Source: Lingula anatina (Eukaryota; Brachiopoda; Lingulata; Lingulida; Lingulidae). From it: 64,000 nt of DNA. The notes under the pieces were generated by a model. That model had not been told where the DNA came from, did no database searches, and saw only the letters and a list, made by a program, of their open reading frames with translations. Below, piece after piece: positions 13,402-28,811 of the stretch. Each line of letters begins with the position of its first letter. The stretch's first letter is position 1. A program made the position numbers and the translations under genes. The stretch is taken from contig NW_019775608.1 in NCBI RefSeq assembly GCF_001039355.2, positions 109,280 through 173,279 on the forward strand, written 5' to 3'.

Positions 13402-16400
13402 TCTACTACATACCAAGGCTGTACGTATACAAGCAGATAGGCCAGTGCCTGCGCTGTGGTCTGTATCCCCATCTGTAAGATAACGGACAGTATGGGCTGT
13501 GGGGAGATCAGGCTGATGGGAACCTTGTCTTTGGTCAGTTTGGAGAAAGCACCTGTTCTGCTGACTGCAGGCAAAACACAGACAAAAATATTAACACATA
13601 GGTTTACTTAGTTCAGATACTTCTTACTTTCCAAATCAATTTACAAAATACATTAGTACGTATGACAGAGAAGTAGATATAATATTTCAGATCCATGTTT
13701 AACACAAATTTAATCTACTTTAGAAAATGTGAATAAGAAAAACTGTACTAGCCAAAGTCAAACAAGAGAATACCTTTCCTAACAAACAAAGAAATTAATT
13801 TCATTTTTACTACAAATCTCCCACACAAGTCCAGTCAGCCACTTACATGTAATACTCAGAGATGTTAGCACCACAAGATCTATATAGAGAAACTGAAAAT
13901 CTGTCAAATTGCTGCCAATCTGAAAGAAACACAACACTTATCATATTTATTTATTAAGTTTAATTTTTAAAAGGATAAAAATGTGATCAATATAAAATTT
14001 ATTTTCCCCATTGCCCTCAACTTATATAATAAATCATCATGATCAAACTGAGTGTGACTGTCAGTTCATCTCTCCAGTTACATCTATGAATAAAAGGTAA
14101 AACAATAGATTAAAAAAAAAAAAAACGTACAAAATGATGGACTTACCCAGTAGAGAATGAGAACAGACACAAACTGTGTAAGACTGTAACATGCCATGTA
14201 CTTGAAAATCCCAAACGTGGTGGTTAGAGCTGCTCTCCCCTCTCTGTGGAAGACAAATCCACAATCTTTAAATTGAGTATGGTGAACATTCACATGGTGA
14301 CAGTGTGTTAGCTGTGACAGTGTGTTGGGTGTGACAGTGTGTTAGCTGTGACAGTGTGTTGGGTGTGACAATGTGTAAGATATGAGTAACACCCTAGTTT
14401 CACTAGTATATTCAGTGCTAGCAGCACATTCTCTATCCTCACCTTATCACTGTGGGCACACACTCTATATTCTGATGTTTGGAGGTAAAAGGTGATGCCA
14501 CTGAAGCCTCGGCCTCTGACAGAGATATCCCAGCATGGGCAGTCTTCAGGGCCCCACAGTCATTGGCTCCGTCCCCACACATTGAGACATAGTAGCTGAA
14601 ACAAGTGGTCTACATATTATACTAACCAATACTACACAAAACAATATATATTTTGATTAATATGACAAATTCACCCCATTTATTTATTTAAAAAAAAATA
14701 ACAATTTATGTTAAGGTATAATTTAGCAATTGTATAATACTTTATATTATTTTGTCTATAATCAGAAGTAAATCATTCAGAATATCCATCAGCTTTAATT
14801 TCACATGAAGTTTTTCATAAATAAATTATGTACATAGAGTACTCACCCCAACTGTTGCAGTGTCTCCACTAATTGCTGCTTCTGATCAGGTGACATCCTG
14901 GCAAATACTGTGCCCCTTACAACAATCTAAAATGATAACAAGTTACTTCGTTGGCTATTTTAATGAAAAGTTGTTATTTTTCTAGTTGTCTTTAACTTGT
15001 TACTTTGAAGATAAAACTAAGGGTGTTCCTCCCTATATAAACTGGTCTTTTCTCTGTAATTACATTCCTTATATTTCAGGAGTAGCGCAGTTTAAAATAT
15101 AGTGTGCAACCATATAAATTATACCAGATATACATTTATTATGCTATTATGAATATAGTTCTTTTTGCCATGAAAAATATTACCTTTTATTCATTTATTA
15201 CGCTAACCTTATTTTCTTACTTCTTTCACTTAAGTAGCAAACAGCTTTTGTTTAGGGAAACTAAGGCCATGATATATGTGCAGCAGTTACCTTTGGCAAA
15301 AGTTCTGGGTAGTGTTCTTTGATAACTGTCCATGTTTTCCCCGAGACAGCAAAATGGAAGTGTTGGTCAGTCAAGTCTATATCAATGGCTGTGCTCTGGA
15401 ATGATATAGGTATCACACATTAAAGATATTCATGAAAATTGTGTCCATGCCTTAAAAAAATGATTTTTGACAGCTTTAGGGGTGGTGAACTGTGGTGCAA
15501 TATTCCCCAAAATATTATTTTGTTTGAAAACTTATATTCTATTTTAATCTACTCACAGTAATATTGTTAGATGTGACTGTGTTATTGTGCTAGCTGTGAC
15601 TGCAATATTGTGTTTGATGTGACGGGGTGTGACACTACCTTACCTCATTCTATACATATGTTAAGTACTGCTGGAGATCATACACTGACATATCAAAAGA
15701 GTGCCTTACCTTCCAGGGATCACAATGAACCTCCTCCACCTTCCGCTTGGTGTCCTCTGCATACATCCACTCTAGGGTTGGTCTTGTCTTGCCTGGAGGG
15801 GGCAGCACTGAGTTCACCAAGATGACATGGTGGCTGGGGTCAATCATGTCACAGTCTCTGGCCACACTCACTGCTGTCAACATGTTGTCACCTGGAGGAC
15901 AATTATAACACTTTGTCATAAATCAAAAAAAAAAAAAAAAATCCCACTACATTTCAGGGCAACAAATAAATATTTTTTATCTATTTAATAGATAAATTTT
16001 TTGCACATGGAAAGAATTTCTCTGTAGGGAAAATGATACCCATTACCATGACAATGCCAACTGCTGTCATAACAACCATGCCTGTTACCATGACAACAGC
16101 TGCATGACAACCATACACGTTGCTATGATAATCGCACCAGTTACCATACCAATCCTACCTGTAACCATGACAGTGCGCACATTTGCCTCCCTCAGTTGTC
16201 GTATAACAGGAGTTGTCTCAGGTTTCAGTCTGTTCTCCATCACCAGAAGTCCCAGGAATATCAGGTCGTACTCCACCTGCTCTCTATTATAAAGAAACAA
16301 ATACAAAGTGAGCATTTTGGTAAGGATAAACCATCTCTACATTTCCAATAATTTGTTTCTTATTTCACTTGGGCTTCCTCTATCAAATTCCACTTTAAAA

Positions 16401-19400
16401 TAAGAGGCCTTTTAATAAAATTTTCTTTATTTTATCTATTTTTTCTTTTACTTCAAAGCATAAACAGTTTTTCGTTTTAAAGACCAGAATACTTGCTACA
16501 CCCAAGCATAGCTACATATCTCAAGTTTCAATGACAGATATCAAGTCCTGACAACTCCTACTGCCCACACTGTGCCCACCTTGTAATTCTCTGTGTCTTC
16601 ACATAGTTTACTTTGGCATGCAGTGGCTTCCAGGCCAGAGCTAGCACCCTATAGCCATGTTGGGTGTACTCCAGTAGTTTATCATGGAAGTCTACAGGAA
16701 CTGGGGGAGAAATAAAACATGATATCATTACATACCACACTGGCTCAGTAAGATTATAGTAAATATAAATTAAAATATTTTTGAAAGCTCATAAAAGCAT
16801 ACAAGTATTTGCCAATATCTGTATGAAGTAATACATCAACTACGACTATCTTGTAAAAAAGACATCTTTCACCCCTCAACTTACTTGTTTCCGCCTTGCA
16901 GAGCGATGCGATGGTCTCTGGTGCTCCTTTGGCATACAGACAGAAGTTTCTCTCTCCCAGCGTCCTGGCAATAACGGACATCCTCTGCAGACTGGAGGAG
17001 AAGGTGAACTGGCGTACAATGCCTACTTCATACGGAGTGTCACCCGGCTGAAGACAAAGTGAAAAAAATCTTTATAAAATACAATCAGTGATTTATTTAA
17101 TACAACACACACATACACACGGAGTAAATTATGCCAAATGTCAACAGCAATGATTCAAAATTTAAAACTTAGTGCATAATGCAACAACCTACAGGAATAT
17201 AAATTGCACAGTGAAATCACACAGTAAAATTAGAATATTTACTCCAGATCACTGTAACAAACATCCCACTGTGCCAACTGACTCTACTTTCTCACAATGA
17301 CTCAAATGATTCTTCCTTTTTCTTTTCTACATTGAATCTGATATTTTGGGAGTGCACTTACCTCATTCCTTACAAACAGACATGTCTTACCTCATTTATT
17401 TCCAGACTGGAGTCTCGGACCACATCAGGGTGGCGAGGGCGGACCACAGTGGGGGCAAAGGTGTCAAATTTGGAGGTGTCCTCCTCACCTGGCTCATCAA
17501 GTTCCTGGATATCAAAAACATGGACTATTTCAGGGAGGAGAATGCTATTTAGTAAAAAAAGTTGGAAAACATGGCATTGGGTCCAGGGGGCTGCCTAGGA
17601 CTGATATTTTGGGCTCCAAAGAAGTTGGAAATCTGCTGATAGTGGGGATAAAACTCATCTCTGACAGTTAGACTTCTGAATTTTTGTTTCTACATGAATT
17701 GTAGAATCAAGAAACAGCGCATGGCAAAACTACAGAATGTCACGTTCCTTTAAATAAAGTGAATTTGATTTTAAAGTAAAAGACACGGAACGCAGCCCTC
17801 CTTAAGTATACATTCCATTAAAATATAAATTTCTCTACTGCACTGGAACTATAATGTTACCTAGGCAACTTGGACAGCTTGTGGCGTGCTAAAAAAAGGA
17901 AAAAGGAAAAACTCACCCAGTCTGTGACCTCAAACATCTTGAGGTCAAGGGGGTCGCCACTGATTTGACCTTTGATCTTTGTGAGTGAGTGACATGTTGC
18001 CATGGTGATCAGGAATGGTCCCCTTGGTAACAAGCTGGGGGCGTGGACAACTTCTGTAAACCTATTTAAAAAATATTGGAGATAATGAATAGAGGTAACA
18101 GCAGCTAATGAACTGGAAGGCTATTCGACTCCTCATTTCCAACATACTCATATAACCATCAGCATTTCTATATTCTACTCAGCGTCAGGAGGAGGCATGT
18201 TAATTTGAATCCTTGGCAACAGTCAATTTAAGATATAGATATTATAACTCTATGTATGGTGGACACTGACCGTTGATCACTGGCAGGCAACACGCCCCAC
18301 ATGTCCAGTCCATCCTCAGTCAGAGTCCCCGTCTGGAATGAAATTATTTCTTAATTATTGAATTATGCAGGGATGGGATTTGTTTGTGTGTGTGTGTGTG
18401 TGTGTGTGNNNNNNNNNNNNNNNNNNNNNNAGAGAGGGGATTGAAGCTATTGAGCAAATATTCCAAAAAAGTTAAAGACAAAGTTAAAAAAAAAAAAAAA
18501 GAAGTCAAAAACCTGAAATTGGGAAAAAAAACCCTGAAAAATTACATCCCTAATTACAGAGCACTTGGCTACACAACTCAAAGCTCTGTAAGGAGTTTTA
18601 CTGAGCTTATTGCTTTGTTCCTTTACATGCTTGAGGATGACACTACATGTAAAGTTACTGTATGTAGAGATTGGATTTTTTTAAACATTTCAGGGTTTAT
18701 TTTACTAATCTCTAAGTTAATGATCAGTGTAAAGGCAGACTATAAGTTGATGAAGTCTATCCAATGTCAGTGTAATGCAGAGTTCTACCACTTGAAGTAT
18801 CAGGTTGAACTACTGACAGGTAGATTTCTATATTCCTCCCTTTCATAACGTTATCACAGAAATTCACCTTATCGAAGCAGACGACATTGATGGAGCCAGT
18901 GACAGGAATACTGGAGGGACTGATGCAGAAAATGTCCCGCTTTTTCAGACGTCCCTGGGCAAACACGCTTCCCACTGTCAGCGCAGCTGGCAATGCTGGC
19001 GGTACAGCGATGGTTACCAAGTCCAAGCAACGCAGCATGATCTTCCCAAAGGTGTCGCCACGTATGGCCTGTGTGGGAGAAAATAATAGCAATAAATGTT
19101 TGTGAATGTTCCCTATCTGTATACTACTTATCAAATATAAAAATAATGTGGAAGGGGGGGATAGAAAGATAAGATTTTCTCTTTGAAATTATTGCAGTTC
19201 CCTCTCTGATGGAATAGTATTTTTGGAGGGGCAACAGAATGATTAGTTTTTCACCCATGGTGTACTAATCATAATACCATGATTTTTTTTTTTTTAATTT
19301 GTAACTCACCATTATAACAGCAGTGTAGACAAAGCCACAGAAGGACATGAAACTCAAACCACCCACAAACTTGTAAGTGTCTCGCGTGAACTTAAAGTCG

Positions 19401-20772
19401 ACTGGTTTAGGGAACAAGATGGATCGCACCAGGTCTCCCTTTGAAGTCATAAAACCTGAAATAAAAATACTTGAAATATGGTATTTGTTACGAAAATTTA
19501 AATTTTAAACTTTAAAACAAATGCTTGTATTTTCACTGGTCTAACTGATTAACTAACTTCGGAAAATTAAATTTCTACAATCCCCAAGTGCTTTGTTAGT
19601 GAAGAATTTTTGTTTCTTTTTTTCTTGAGCATATAAAACTCATCAAATCATTCAATGTCATTCAAAATATCACCCCTACTTAGAAAATGTTTGTCTTAAC
19701 TCTGCAGATATCCCAACACAAATCCTGAACTTTCTCACGGATCTGGATTATACCATTTTCGACAATTCTCTTGACTTACCTGTCCTGATGACCACGGCCT
19801 TGACCTTCTGATTGCCATAGTAACGTGTCTGGATGACATTGGTCCCACAGAAGAGCACATTGCGGGAGTTTTCCCGTAGACTGAAGTGGACGTCTCTCTG
19901 CTCCTTGGATATCATGGGGTTGGGGAGGGCAGTCTTGGTGACTGGGACGCTCTCTCCTGTAATGTGAGGGAAGAAAAGATGATCATAATAATAAAAATAA
20001 TTTTTAGAATTTTTAAAAATATAAAAAATGAGGTTCCATTCTGCACAATGATACTACAAAAGTTTGGCTTGCTTACTCATTTTGATATACTTTTATTTAC
20101 TGGTTTGAGCACAGCATTACATCTGGAAAAAGCTAATAATAGATGTCACCACTATACATACCTGTCAGCATGCTCTCATTGACAATACAGTTCCCGTTGA
20201 TAAGAACAGCATCACATGACATGATGCAGCCGTAACGAGGGATTTCTATCAAATCGCCAGGCACCAACTCTGAGGACGGAACTTCTACAAATTCTGTTGA
20301 ATTAGAAAACGATAAAAAAAAAGTATATAAGATGAAAAACATCTGAAAAACCTTAAAGGTGTGATTTGTTGTGTCAGTGTCTTAGAATCAGACTAAAACT
20401 AGACATGTATATCAGTGGCACGCCATCTGATGTGATTCTAGCTGTACACCACTTACCTCCCTCTCCTCGAGACACAAATACTGTGCCTGAGGCTTGGATG
20501 GTTTCTCTTAAACGCCGCTGCATCTGGGAAGAGAAAATCTGACCTCGGCATACATGTTACAACAAGTGTATTGTCAGGTATATTACGGACAAAATAAAGT
20601 CACTTTCTAACAAGATATTTTTTAATGTGTCTTGGTTTTTGAGCTTTTTGTAAACACAAGGGTCAAAATATGATAATGCCGTTTAGTGCTGGCCTTCAAT
20701 CAGATTTTTAAATGGTCTTTAAGAATTTATTTAAATTACCAAATCAATCCCAGAGTCAAAAGATGAGTCATA

Positions 20773-20803
<31 letters not shown>

Positions 20804-21460
20804 CAGAAATTCATCTTAAAAGGATAATGACCCAATGATTAAAACATTTATATTTTATAAGATATGCATTATCTTTAAGCTCTTCAAATGAGGTACAAAA
20901 CTGCTCAGCACAAAGTGCTCACCTGTCGTGTTTGATAGACATAGGTACAGATGGATATGGCCGAGATGAGCACAATACAAGAGGCGTAGTAGTAGTACTC
21001 ATCCACGTACCACAAAATGCAGCTGAACACTTGAAAGATATAGAATGGGTTTAGCACCTGCAAAAAATTATCAAAATATTCAGCTGAATAGATTATTTAT
21101 CGTTTCTTATTTAAAGATGGTAGAAAATTTAATCAATTATAAAGAGACTAAATGGCATGTTTTTATCTATAAAAAAGGTCTTAATATCAGCAGTAAAACA
21201 GAAGTCTGCCACTTCACTTACCTGTAGAAACAGTATCTGAATAATTGGGGTAACACGTACTCTTATGTGGTTAGCACCATACAACACCCGCCTGTAAAAT
21301 AAAGAACTTCAGTGAATAGTCAACGCATCAGTTATCTTCTGCTATGTGGCAGCATCAGAGTGCACTTCCACAAAATGTAAACCATAACTGACAATTCTAT
21401 GCATACACAAATACAAGGTAAGAGGAGAGAGACAGTGAGAGGAGATGAACGAGGAGAAGG

Positions 21461-21507
<47 letters not shown>

Positions 21508-24500
21508 TGAGAGAGAGAGAGATTTATTCCTACCTCCTGATTTTCTCCACTTCTGACAGTCCATGGCAGTTATGAAAATAAGCACATGACACGCCTTCTT
21601 CTATGCCTCTGAAATAACATGACGAAATGTGTTGACAAACAAATAAATCAAACAAATAAATAGTGTTGTTTTATACACATCTAAAAAACACATCTCTGGA
21701 TTTACAACGTCTGTTAATTTTTAATAATGTTTTTGTTATTATCTTTTGTCAGACATTACAAGTCAAGACAAACACAGTATTTTAAAAAATGAACTGGGTG
21801 TCAAATGATTTTCATGAATACACTGTAGATGTCACCACTGTATCATATTTGAATGCTTTTTGTCCAATAATTACAAACAACACATACAATCCCACTCCTT
21901 TACAAGAAGTTCACTCTCAATTAAAAATTGAAATGAATACTCTTTCACAATAACAAATAGTTTTTTACTTTTCATAGTATAAATACAGCCGCAGAGAGGT
22001 GCTACCTGCCACCCACACATGCACCGCCAACTCACTCTACTGTTTACTGGCTTGACCTACCTCAGCTTGGAATAACTTTGTTTCTCAGCATTCCAGATGT
22101 ATTTCAATTTTTTGTTTGAGAAGTAACGAACCAAGCTGTCGTCCTGGAGATGTAAAAAAAAAAAAAAAAAGAATCAAGGCTGTACCAAAATTATTTCATT
22201 TCAAGTCAGGTACAACTGAAATTTTATCAACAGTGTCACAGCTGTATGAATTTGCCAGAAAATGTAAAGAAGTTCTACAAAGTGTATATAAGTATTTAAT
22301 TTTCTTTGCTGATTTTGCCTGCTTTTTTTCTGTTTTTTCTCTTAACAAGAGTACAATCTTTACTGCTAATATTCACAATGTTCATATAAATGTTTTACAT
22401 CCTCGAGGTTTGACAAAACTAATGATATTCAACCACCTGTTGCCACATATATAAATACATAATGACATGATCATCTGAGTGTAAACATTAGAACCCAAGC
22501 CCTGATAATAAACACACAGTTATCCTGAGTGCAAACATAAAACCATAAAGTCCTGAATATTAAAAGCTGAAGAGTTAGTGTTCTAGTATTCTACGCATCA
22601 TAACCCAATGGTGTTAGTATTTGCGTGTAGAAGCCAAAAGAAGTGGATACTAGGTGATAAGCACTATGGGTAACCCATTTTTCTTTAAAGTTTTTTTTGT
22701 TTTTTTTTTGGGGGGGGGGGGGGGCAAGGAATATAAAGCATTAGGGGGTCAAAATAAGGTGTACATTTTTTTAAGTGTAAAGATTTACCTTTGGAAATTA
22801 TGTTAAAGGGAACTGTTATAATAATAATAATTAAATTCTATTATAAAAAGAAAGATGAATGCAGCACGTACAGGCCTACTCTTGTTATGCTCATAAAAAT
22901 GAGCAAATGTAGCTGTGTCAGATTCTCGTCGATTTTCAAAGCAAATAAAGGAGAATAAAAGAAAAAATAAAGCGAATAAAACATGTTGTTCTCACAAAGA
23001 AATACAGAAACTCCTGTCCCACATAAGGATAGAAAGAAATGATATAGATCAAACTTGTCACCATGCTACAAGTACACAGATAGCAACATGCTTCTTATCT
23101 ATGTTTATGACAACCAAGCATTGATAAAAAAAAAAAGAAAAAGGCTGCAAAAAAAAAAAAAATAATAAATAATAAAAAAAAAAAAAATAATAAAATAAAT
23201 GCAAGTGGGAGCTATCAGAAGCCATGCATCAGAGGGAGGATACAATGTATCCTTTCTGGTGATATATATCAAACATGCCGTGGTTACATACATGATACAA
23301 GGGCTCCATGACGAGATCACCCGAACTCCCCTGACGTGACGACTACGGAGAGAGAGAAAATCAACCAATCATCAACAACAATTACATGACGTTACTTGTA
23401 TGTTGGGGGGAGGGGGAGACATCATCAAGGAAATACACGACAATATAAGAACACTCTTCATTCACATTCACAGTGCTGTAAAACACATCATGTACAAATC
23501 ACTTAAATCATTCATATGTGTACTCTTGGGGTAGTGCTAACACTCACCAATATAGCCAAATGCTAAAACTGAATTAAGTTGGCTAAACAAAAAATGGTTG
23601 ATTTGACTTGTTTTTGTCAAATTAAAACCATTTGGAGGAAAAAAGTGATGAAAAAGTTGTGATTTGGCTAAAAGAAAAAATTACCAACGCTACCCCAGCA
23701 ATAAAGATCTTACAGATATGACAAGTGCAAGGCAATCACTTCATCCAACATATACCACAGATTCTGTAGTCAGCTTTTACAAGGAAAGGGAGGGGAATGA
23801 CACTTTTGACCCTTCTACCCCCTCAATTTTATCAAAATTTGATTCAGAATATTTCTTCTTCATCTAAAAAGGCATTTTTATCCCTCCTCACCCTCCCCCC
23901 CCCCCCCCCCCCCAAAAAAAAAAGGGAAAAAAATGCTCACAGGCCTGTGCTTTTATCATAAAGAAATCGAATATAAAACATTCAATTGTAAAACATGCCG
24001 TCACTCACTCACAAAAAAAACACAGCGGCTATATCTCACATTTTCCTAACTTACAACACAGACTGTATAAACACAGCTGTGGAGAGATGGGGAGGGGTGG
24101 GGAGGGGGATGGGGGGGATGGGGAATGAGCCCTACCTTCAGTCCAGGCATCAACAGGTGGCTTTCCCGTCCATCTCTCCGCGGAACAATCTTCACACTGA
24201 AACAGTCAGTATAACAGCAGAACTGCGTTAAGATGAGATCAATAGTGAATAAGAAGTTGGTGTCCATAAAACTGCTGGAAATGTGAAGATATAATGGTAA
24301 GGAAGTGTGCTGTCCAGTCACTGAGTAGTGGACATTACCTCTGGGATGGACAACTCTATTTATTTACAAATATTTTACATGTCATTAGTAAATGACTTGA
24401 TATTCAAACCAATAAAAGGGAAATATTTTTAAAGATAATAATTTATTTTTCTAATAATTTATGTCATTACATAAAGAAATCATTATGTTGAAGAAAGAGG

Positions 24501-27500
24501 CACATGTCAATTCTCCATACCTGGTGCCATCTTTGGTAATCGTCTTCACTTTCTCCACAAAGATCTGTTTGTACTGATCCTGAAATAAAATTATACAGAT
24601 ATCAAGAAACTTGAATTTGAGGATTTCACTTTCTTTAAAAAAAATCTGCTTGTACCTATCCTGAAATTTTAACAGACTCATAAGAAATCAAGAAAGTTTG
24701 GCATTTTCAGATTTTCAGATTTCAAAGCCCAAGAACTAAATCGACTTCAGGTAGGTGGATATACGAGTTAAAAAGTTTTCTCTGCAGTAAAAAACCAAAC
24801 TACAATCACAAACAGAGCCCTATAGATTTCAATGAAACAAGGTGAAATGTCACCATAAAGTGCTCTGGGAATTCCAGCTATTGTGCAATGTTATCAAAGA
24901 AAAATTATGAAACGGCACATGCTGCCAAAAATTTTTGCAAAAATTCAAACAGTGGTTATCCATACCTTTAACATAACAGCTCCAGCATTGCCAAGGCGAC
25001 AAGATGTATGTGTCACTTTCAGCATCCAATCAGGTCTCCAGTGGAAGACCAGACGCAGCAGTCCTGCAGTGAACAGATATCCCAGCCAGGCCAGCACTGT
25101 TCTTACCCTACTGCGCTGATATCCACTGATTTCCTGAAACCCAAAAATAATCATTTCTATCTATTGTTACCTTTTCTTTCCCATCACCCCAAAATTCTAG
25201 TATGTTCTGACCCAAGAGTAACCAGAAGCAGAACAGTAAGTTATTTTGCACCTATTATAACAAGGACAATGCACAGCAATGATAGTTGCAGTCCAATTCT
25301 TACCTTAAAGAAGTGAACTGTTGTAGATCAAAATTTTGTTTTCATGCTAAACCAATGTCTTTCCTGTAATCAGCCCCAAGCAAACACCACTAAGTTACTA
25401 CCATCACCAACTACTTCCTACCATTTGGTCACATACTTCTCACCTGGCTCATATGGTAACTGACCACCTTAACCCCCTACTCCCCCACCCCTCTCTCCTT
25501 CATTTTAACCCCTATGGTTTTGATTGTCAAATTTCTTCCCTTGCTATACTGGGGCCGGTTTCACAAAGCAGTAGTTAGTTAGAACAACTAACTACTGAAC
25601 TACCTCGCTAACGAGCAAACTTAGCGGTTTTCGAGGGGTGTTTCACGAAGCAGTAGTTAACTTATCGCTAAGTTCAGTCGTAAAGTTCTCGTTACTCACC
25701 GTAGTCTCGAAACCGTCTGCCGGAAGTGGAACTCTTGCGTAAAAGTGTCACGAAAGCACTAACTCTCCAATTTTTGGTGGCTGGAAATGCATAAGAACGT
25801 CTGCTTTGAGGGCGTCGTAAAGGATCTCAACCACCTTTTTGCCGCTCTTTTTGTCACAGCTAGGCGCAACCTCTCGTAAATTGCATCATCGTGTGTATAT
25901 TCTAATAGATTCTGCCTTCCATGAAAACGTCGTAGTCTACGTTGCCGTCTGGCGGTACGGTTAGCAAGAAAGGTAGCCGCCATATTGGATACAAAGACAA
26001 ACGACAGACAACGGTAACTAAGCTACCTTTTTATTTCACTCATTACGCATGCGTACGATGAAACTCTAGAGTTAGCGACTGGTCTGACCAGTCGTTAAAT
26101 ATCCAAGGCAACAACGAGACAATAACGAGCGAGAGAACTAGCGACTGCTTCGTGAAACGGCACTATAACTAGCGACAGGCTAACTACCGATCGCTAACTA
26201 ACTACTGCTTTGTGAAACCGGCCCCTGGTAACTGACCAGCTAGCCCCCCCCCCCCCCAACCCAACCCACCCCTCTCTCTTTTCATGTGTCTCCAGGTACA
26301 TAACCTACCATTTGGTCCTCTCGGCCTGTGTTCACATACTCCTTGTCTGGCTCCAGGGGGGGTGGTCCAGTCTGGCCAACTTTGGTGGCCACCTCTGAAA
26401 TAAAAAAATTCAGTCATTGGCAATCCGTTCTTCATCAATTCACTGACCAAATATATAAAATAAATAAGTAAATAAAAATAAAAATACTTATAAATAAATA
26501 AATGGTATAAACTTTTCATCAGTTTTTTATTATTTATTTAGTTATTATTTGTTGTTGCTCAACAAAATGATAAAAAAAATCTGTCAAATAGTACACCTTG
26601 TAAGTGACATCTTATTTAAGCCACAGCACTTAATGCATGAAACTTGTCAATTTTTTTAGGGACATGACTCATTAAGTATGATGCAAGGCAAGGGTAATAC
26701 TAGTAAGCAGTTTTTATCTAGCTCTTTTTAACGCTTATACATAATTTCATAATTTCATTTTAGTACATTTAAAAGTTTTATTCAACAATGGCACTATTAC
26801 AGGGCAAAAGATTCCCGCTTTAATACAATTGTAAATCTATTGGTTTAAATTATTATCTTAAACTCTGTGATAGCTGGAGGTTGAGTTGATGTATATTTCA
26901 GTTTGAAGATCACAACTAGTACTTGTGAGGTCATTAGTGATGAAGCATCATACTAGTATATGAAAACATGAAAGCACCTAGATGCTGATATATAATGTTG
27001 ACCAATCTTTCAAAGTCACAAATAATTTTCACTTGGAATACAGCTCTTGTAAGCCAGAGATGAGGATTCTGCAAATAATGCTCACTTTGCTTTCAACCTA
27101 ATTCTTGGATGTCCAGCATTTATGGTAAACTTCTAAAAAATTCATTGTCTATATTCATGAAATATCTAGGAAGTCTCAGAAATGATTTCTATGTCTCCTT
27201 TTCTGTTATCAACATATCTGACAAGTCAATTGGCCCTAAGGACCTGGCAGAGTCAGGAAATTTAATTGGGCAGCCCATTTCTTTTTGATCATTAAAAAAA
27301 TTCATAAAATACACCTTTTCCTTTTTCCAGTTTCAGAAATTCATACACTGTTAGCAGTTTTAATAAAAGAAGCCTATGAGGTCAAACCAGTTTTAAATGA
27401 AGCCAAATCCTTACCTGTTTTACACATTATTCTGGTAACAATGGTTCTTTTCTAACTCCTGATCAATATTTTAAAATACTGAGCTTCAGCACCTCAGTGA

Positions 27501-28274
27501 CTAGTACAAAGATTTAAAAGTCAAGCCCAGGCAGGTAAAATACTTGAAATTCTTTTCAAATGAGTTAACTTTTTTAGCTTTTGTTAGTAACATGGGGGAT
27601 TTTAAATTGAGCATTCTGTTTAAGTTGTTACCCTTTTTTTTCTCTCATGGAGAAGGGAGATCATAATACATGTACTGACATGTTAGAATCATTCTACAGT
27701 GCAGATACACACTGGAGCTATTTTGATAACACTTACTAGTGCTTGCCTTAATTAATCACTTTTTACTCAGTCATTAAAACTGTACCTACTAGTATACTTG
27801 AGTATGTAAATAAAATACATTTACTTGGCAAGGCCTGTTGTAGAATATCTTAATGTTCCAAGACCTGCTACAGAATATATAATATCAATGTGGCAAGACC
27901 TGTTGTACAATATCATATAAATGTGTCAAGACCTTTTGTAGAATATTATCTTAATGTGATAAGACCTGATGTAGAATATCATATATGTGGCTTGTATTTA
28001 ACTCACACAGACTTGGTGCATAAGGTTCAATTTATTATTCCAATATACTTTTCCTTGTTCATTGACAGTCCTCTACTAAAGATCATCAAAATATTGCAGT
28101 TCCAACTTAACTCTTGGCTGGTCATATTTTTCAGTTCTTTACACAGCTGCCCTTAAGAGGCCTATCATAGCCCCATCTGGAGCAAGCTTGTCTGCTTCTG
28201 GAACACAGTGTAAATAATTGACCAGCTGATAACTTAACACCAGTTTGACATTTAGAAAACTGGGTTACATGGTG

Positions 28275-28337
<63 letters not shown>

Positions 28338-28764
28338 CTACTTAACCTATTGTTCAATATAGATCAACCCAACTCCCAGGGGACATTTGCTGAATGCAAT
28401 CAGATAAACACGCCTCCTCTTGTTTCCAACATACTAGTATGATCACCAGCTTTTCTGTATTCTATGTAATGTTAGACTGGCTAATCTGTTAATGTGATTG
28501 CTTTTAGCAAGAGTTCTGGCAGAATTGGATCGACTAACCAGGATTGATATTTTCACTAGGAATGAGCCCTTAAAGGGCATTCACAACAGACGATCCTGGG
28601 ATCTAGTGATCCTGCGAAAATATGGCTGACCTTACATAAAAGAAGAGCTAACTAATCCGCAGATGGTCAGCCCACCTCTACACATGCTGTCCCTGCAGGG
28701 GTCTAGCAATTAAACCTCAGAGCTGCAGAGTGGTGGCAGGGAGACCAACAGTGGATTAGTCGGC

Positions 28765-28811
<47 letters not shown>

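Noticed and set aside
13205-13574. Frames extending ATP13A2-like exon 27 into the (CT)n tract
   Set aside because: A consensus donor at 13413 and the phase of exon 28 (QPW then FVPYVINP) show the exon stops before the repeat.
24136-24321. Longer exon 5 starting [12 protein letters not shown]
   Set aside because: Sequence before gactgtttcag diverges between copies A and B and has an indel, while sequence after it is conserved. The shorter exon fits phase and family.
25759-25983. Treating the HARBI1-like frame as a functional transposase gene
   Set aside because: It is 74 codons long and the element has no room for a DDE catalytic domain.
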